Assembly (NCBI GenBank): GCA_003427395.1
Contig: BFEA01000476.1
Location: 1,010,376-1,042,850 of the forward strand
Reading direction: 5' to 3'
From: Chara braunii
Lineage: Eukaryota > Streptophyta > Charophyceae > Charales > Characeae
Length of the DNA stretch: 32,475 nt
Under the pieces are notes generated by a model that did not search any database, was not told the origin of the DNA, and saw only the letters and a program-made list of their open reading frames with translations. The first letter of the stretch is position 1. Every line of letters begins with the position of its first letter. Shown piece by piece: positions 32,358 through 32,475 of this stretch. The translations under genes and the position numbers were made by a program.

Positions 32358-32403
<46 letters not shown>
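32348..32403. repeat. (C)n(CT)n(CA)n compound microsatellite
   Basis: A C run, then CT units, then CA units, without interruption up to the adapter. Confidence 0.97.
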
Positions 32404-32405
<2 letters not shown>

Positions 32406-32441
32406 GTCTCTTATACACATCTAGATGTGTATAAGAGACAG
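32404..32441. other. Nextera mate-pair junction adapter (artefact)
   Basis: CTGTCTCTTATACACATCT (32404-32422) is followed directly by its reverse complement AGATGTGTATAAGAGACAG (32423-32441). These are two Tn5 mosaic ends joined head to head, the 38-bp junction left by circularising tagmented fragments. It is technical sequence, not a transposon of this genome. Confidence 0.98.
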
Positions 32442-32475
32442 GCCATATATAAAATTTAGACAAGTTGAACTTTGA
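32442..32475 (+). other. chimeric tail identical to 14111-14144
   Basis: All 34 bases match 14111-14144, inside the 122-bp tandem region of copy B, on the same strand. Reading fragment end, adapter, fragment start is the expected order across a circularised mate-pair molecule. Confidence 0.95.

Noticed and set aside
32404-32441. natural Tn5/IS50-type palindrome
   Set aside because: The exact 19-bp mosaic end, joined head to head at a contig end, is the commercial mate-pair junction. The mosaic end is an engineered sequence not expected in a plant genome.

Overview
The window looks like a gene-poor, transposon-rich piece of a plant-type (streptophyte) nuclear genome. The evidence is two decayed LINE reverse transcriptases with a C-terminal zf-RVT zinc knuckle, an LTR element primed by tRNA-Asp, short inverted-repeat MITEs, and long CT, GA, TA and AAT microsatellites. 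No bacterial, organellar or viral gene organisation is visible. The species cannot be named from sequence alone. I found no multi-gene system. The interest lies in nested mobile elements and in one library artefact.

Layout. 1-820: a CT microsatellite, then one credible coding exon (494-801), probably the 3' end of a gene. 1449-1560: a 108-bp Stowaway-like MITE. 1561-3265: unassigned, with short direct repeats. 3266-6275: a 5'-truncated minus-strand LINE with an exact 15-bp target-site duplication. 6276-9797: unassigned DNA with a 128-bp tandem duplication, a possible hAT-MITE relic (8985-9240) and isolated splice-like signals. 9798-15177: two successive copies (A, B) of a non-coding LTR-type unit with internal 122-bp tandem repeats, then a spaced CCAAACTTATG array. 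15691-15743: a short inverted fragment of the same LTR end. 16582-18236: a second dispersed repeat (G/H) carrying a 137-bp TTAA-flanked MITE. 18490-23572: a non-autonomous LTR element on the minus strand (LTR C, non-coding interior, perfect tRNA-Asp primer binding site, truncated LTR D). A 771-bp hAT-like MITE lies inside LTR C. 23691-24490: a second G/H copy. 25132-27349: a GA microsatellite, a purine-rich minisatellite and a CT microsatellite. 27481-27975: a diverged LTR relative (F). 29385-31867: a second degenerate LINE from a different family. 31868-32403: a T49 tract, a TGCCCC-motif array and a C/CT/CA microsatellite.

The last 72 bases are not ordinary genome. Positions 32404-32441 are two head-to-head Tn5 mosaic ends, the Nextera mate-pair junction adapter. 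The final 34 bases are an exact copy of 14111-14144. The contig end is therefore an uncut mate-pair chimera.

Intact coding capacity is minimal. Both LINE ORFs are broken by stops and frameshifts, and the LTR elements carry no recognisable gag or pol. Apart from the exon at 494-801, the window is best read as layered retroposition and short DNA-transposon insertion into heterochromatin-like DNA.
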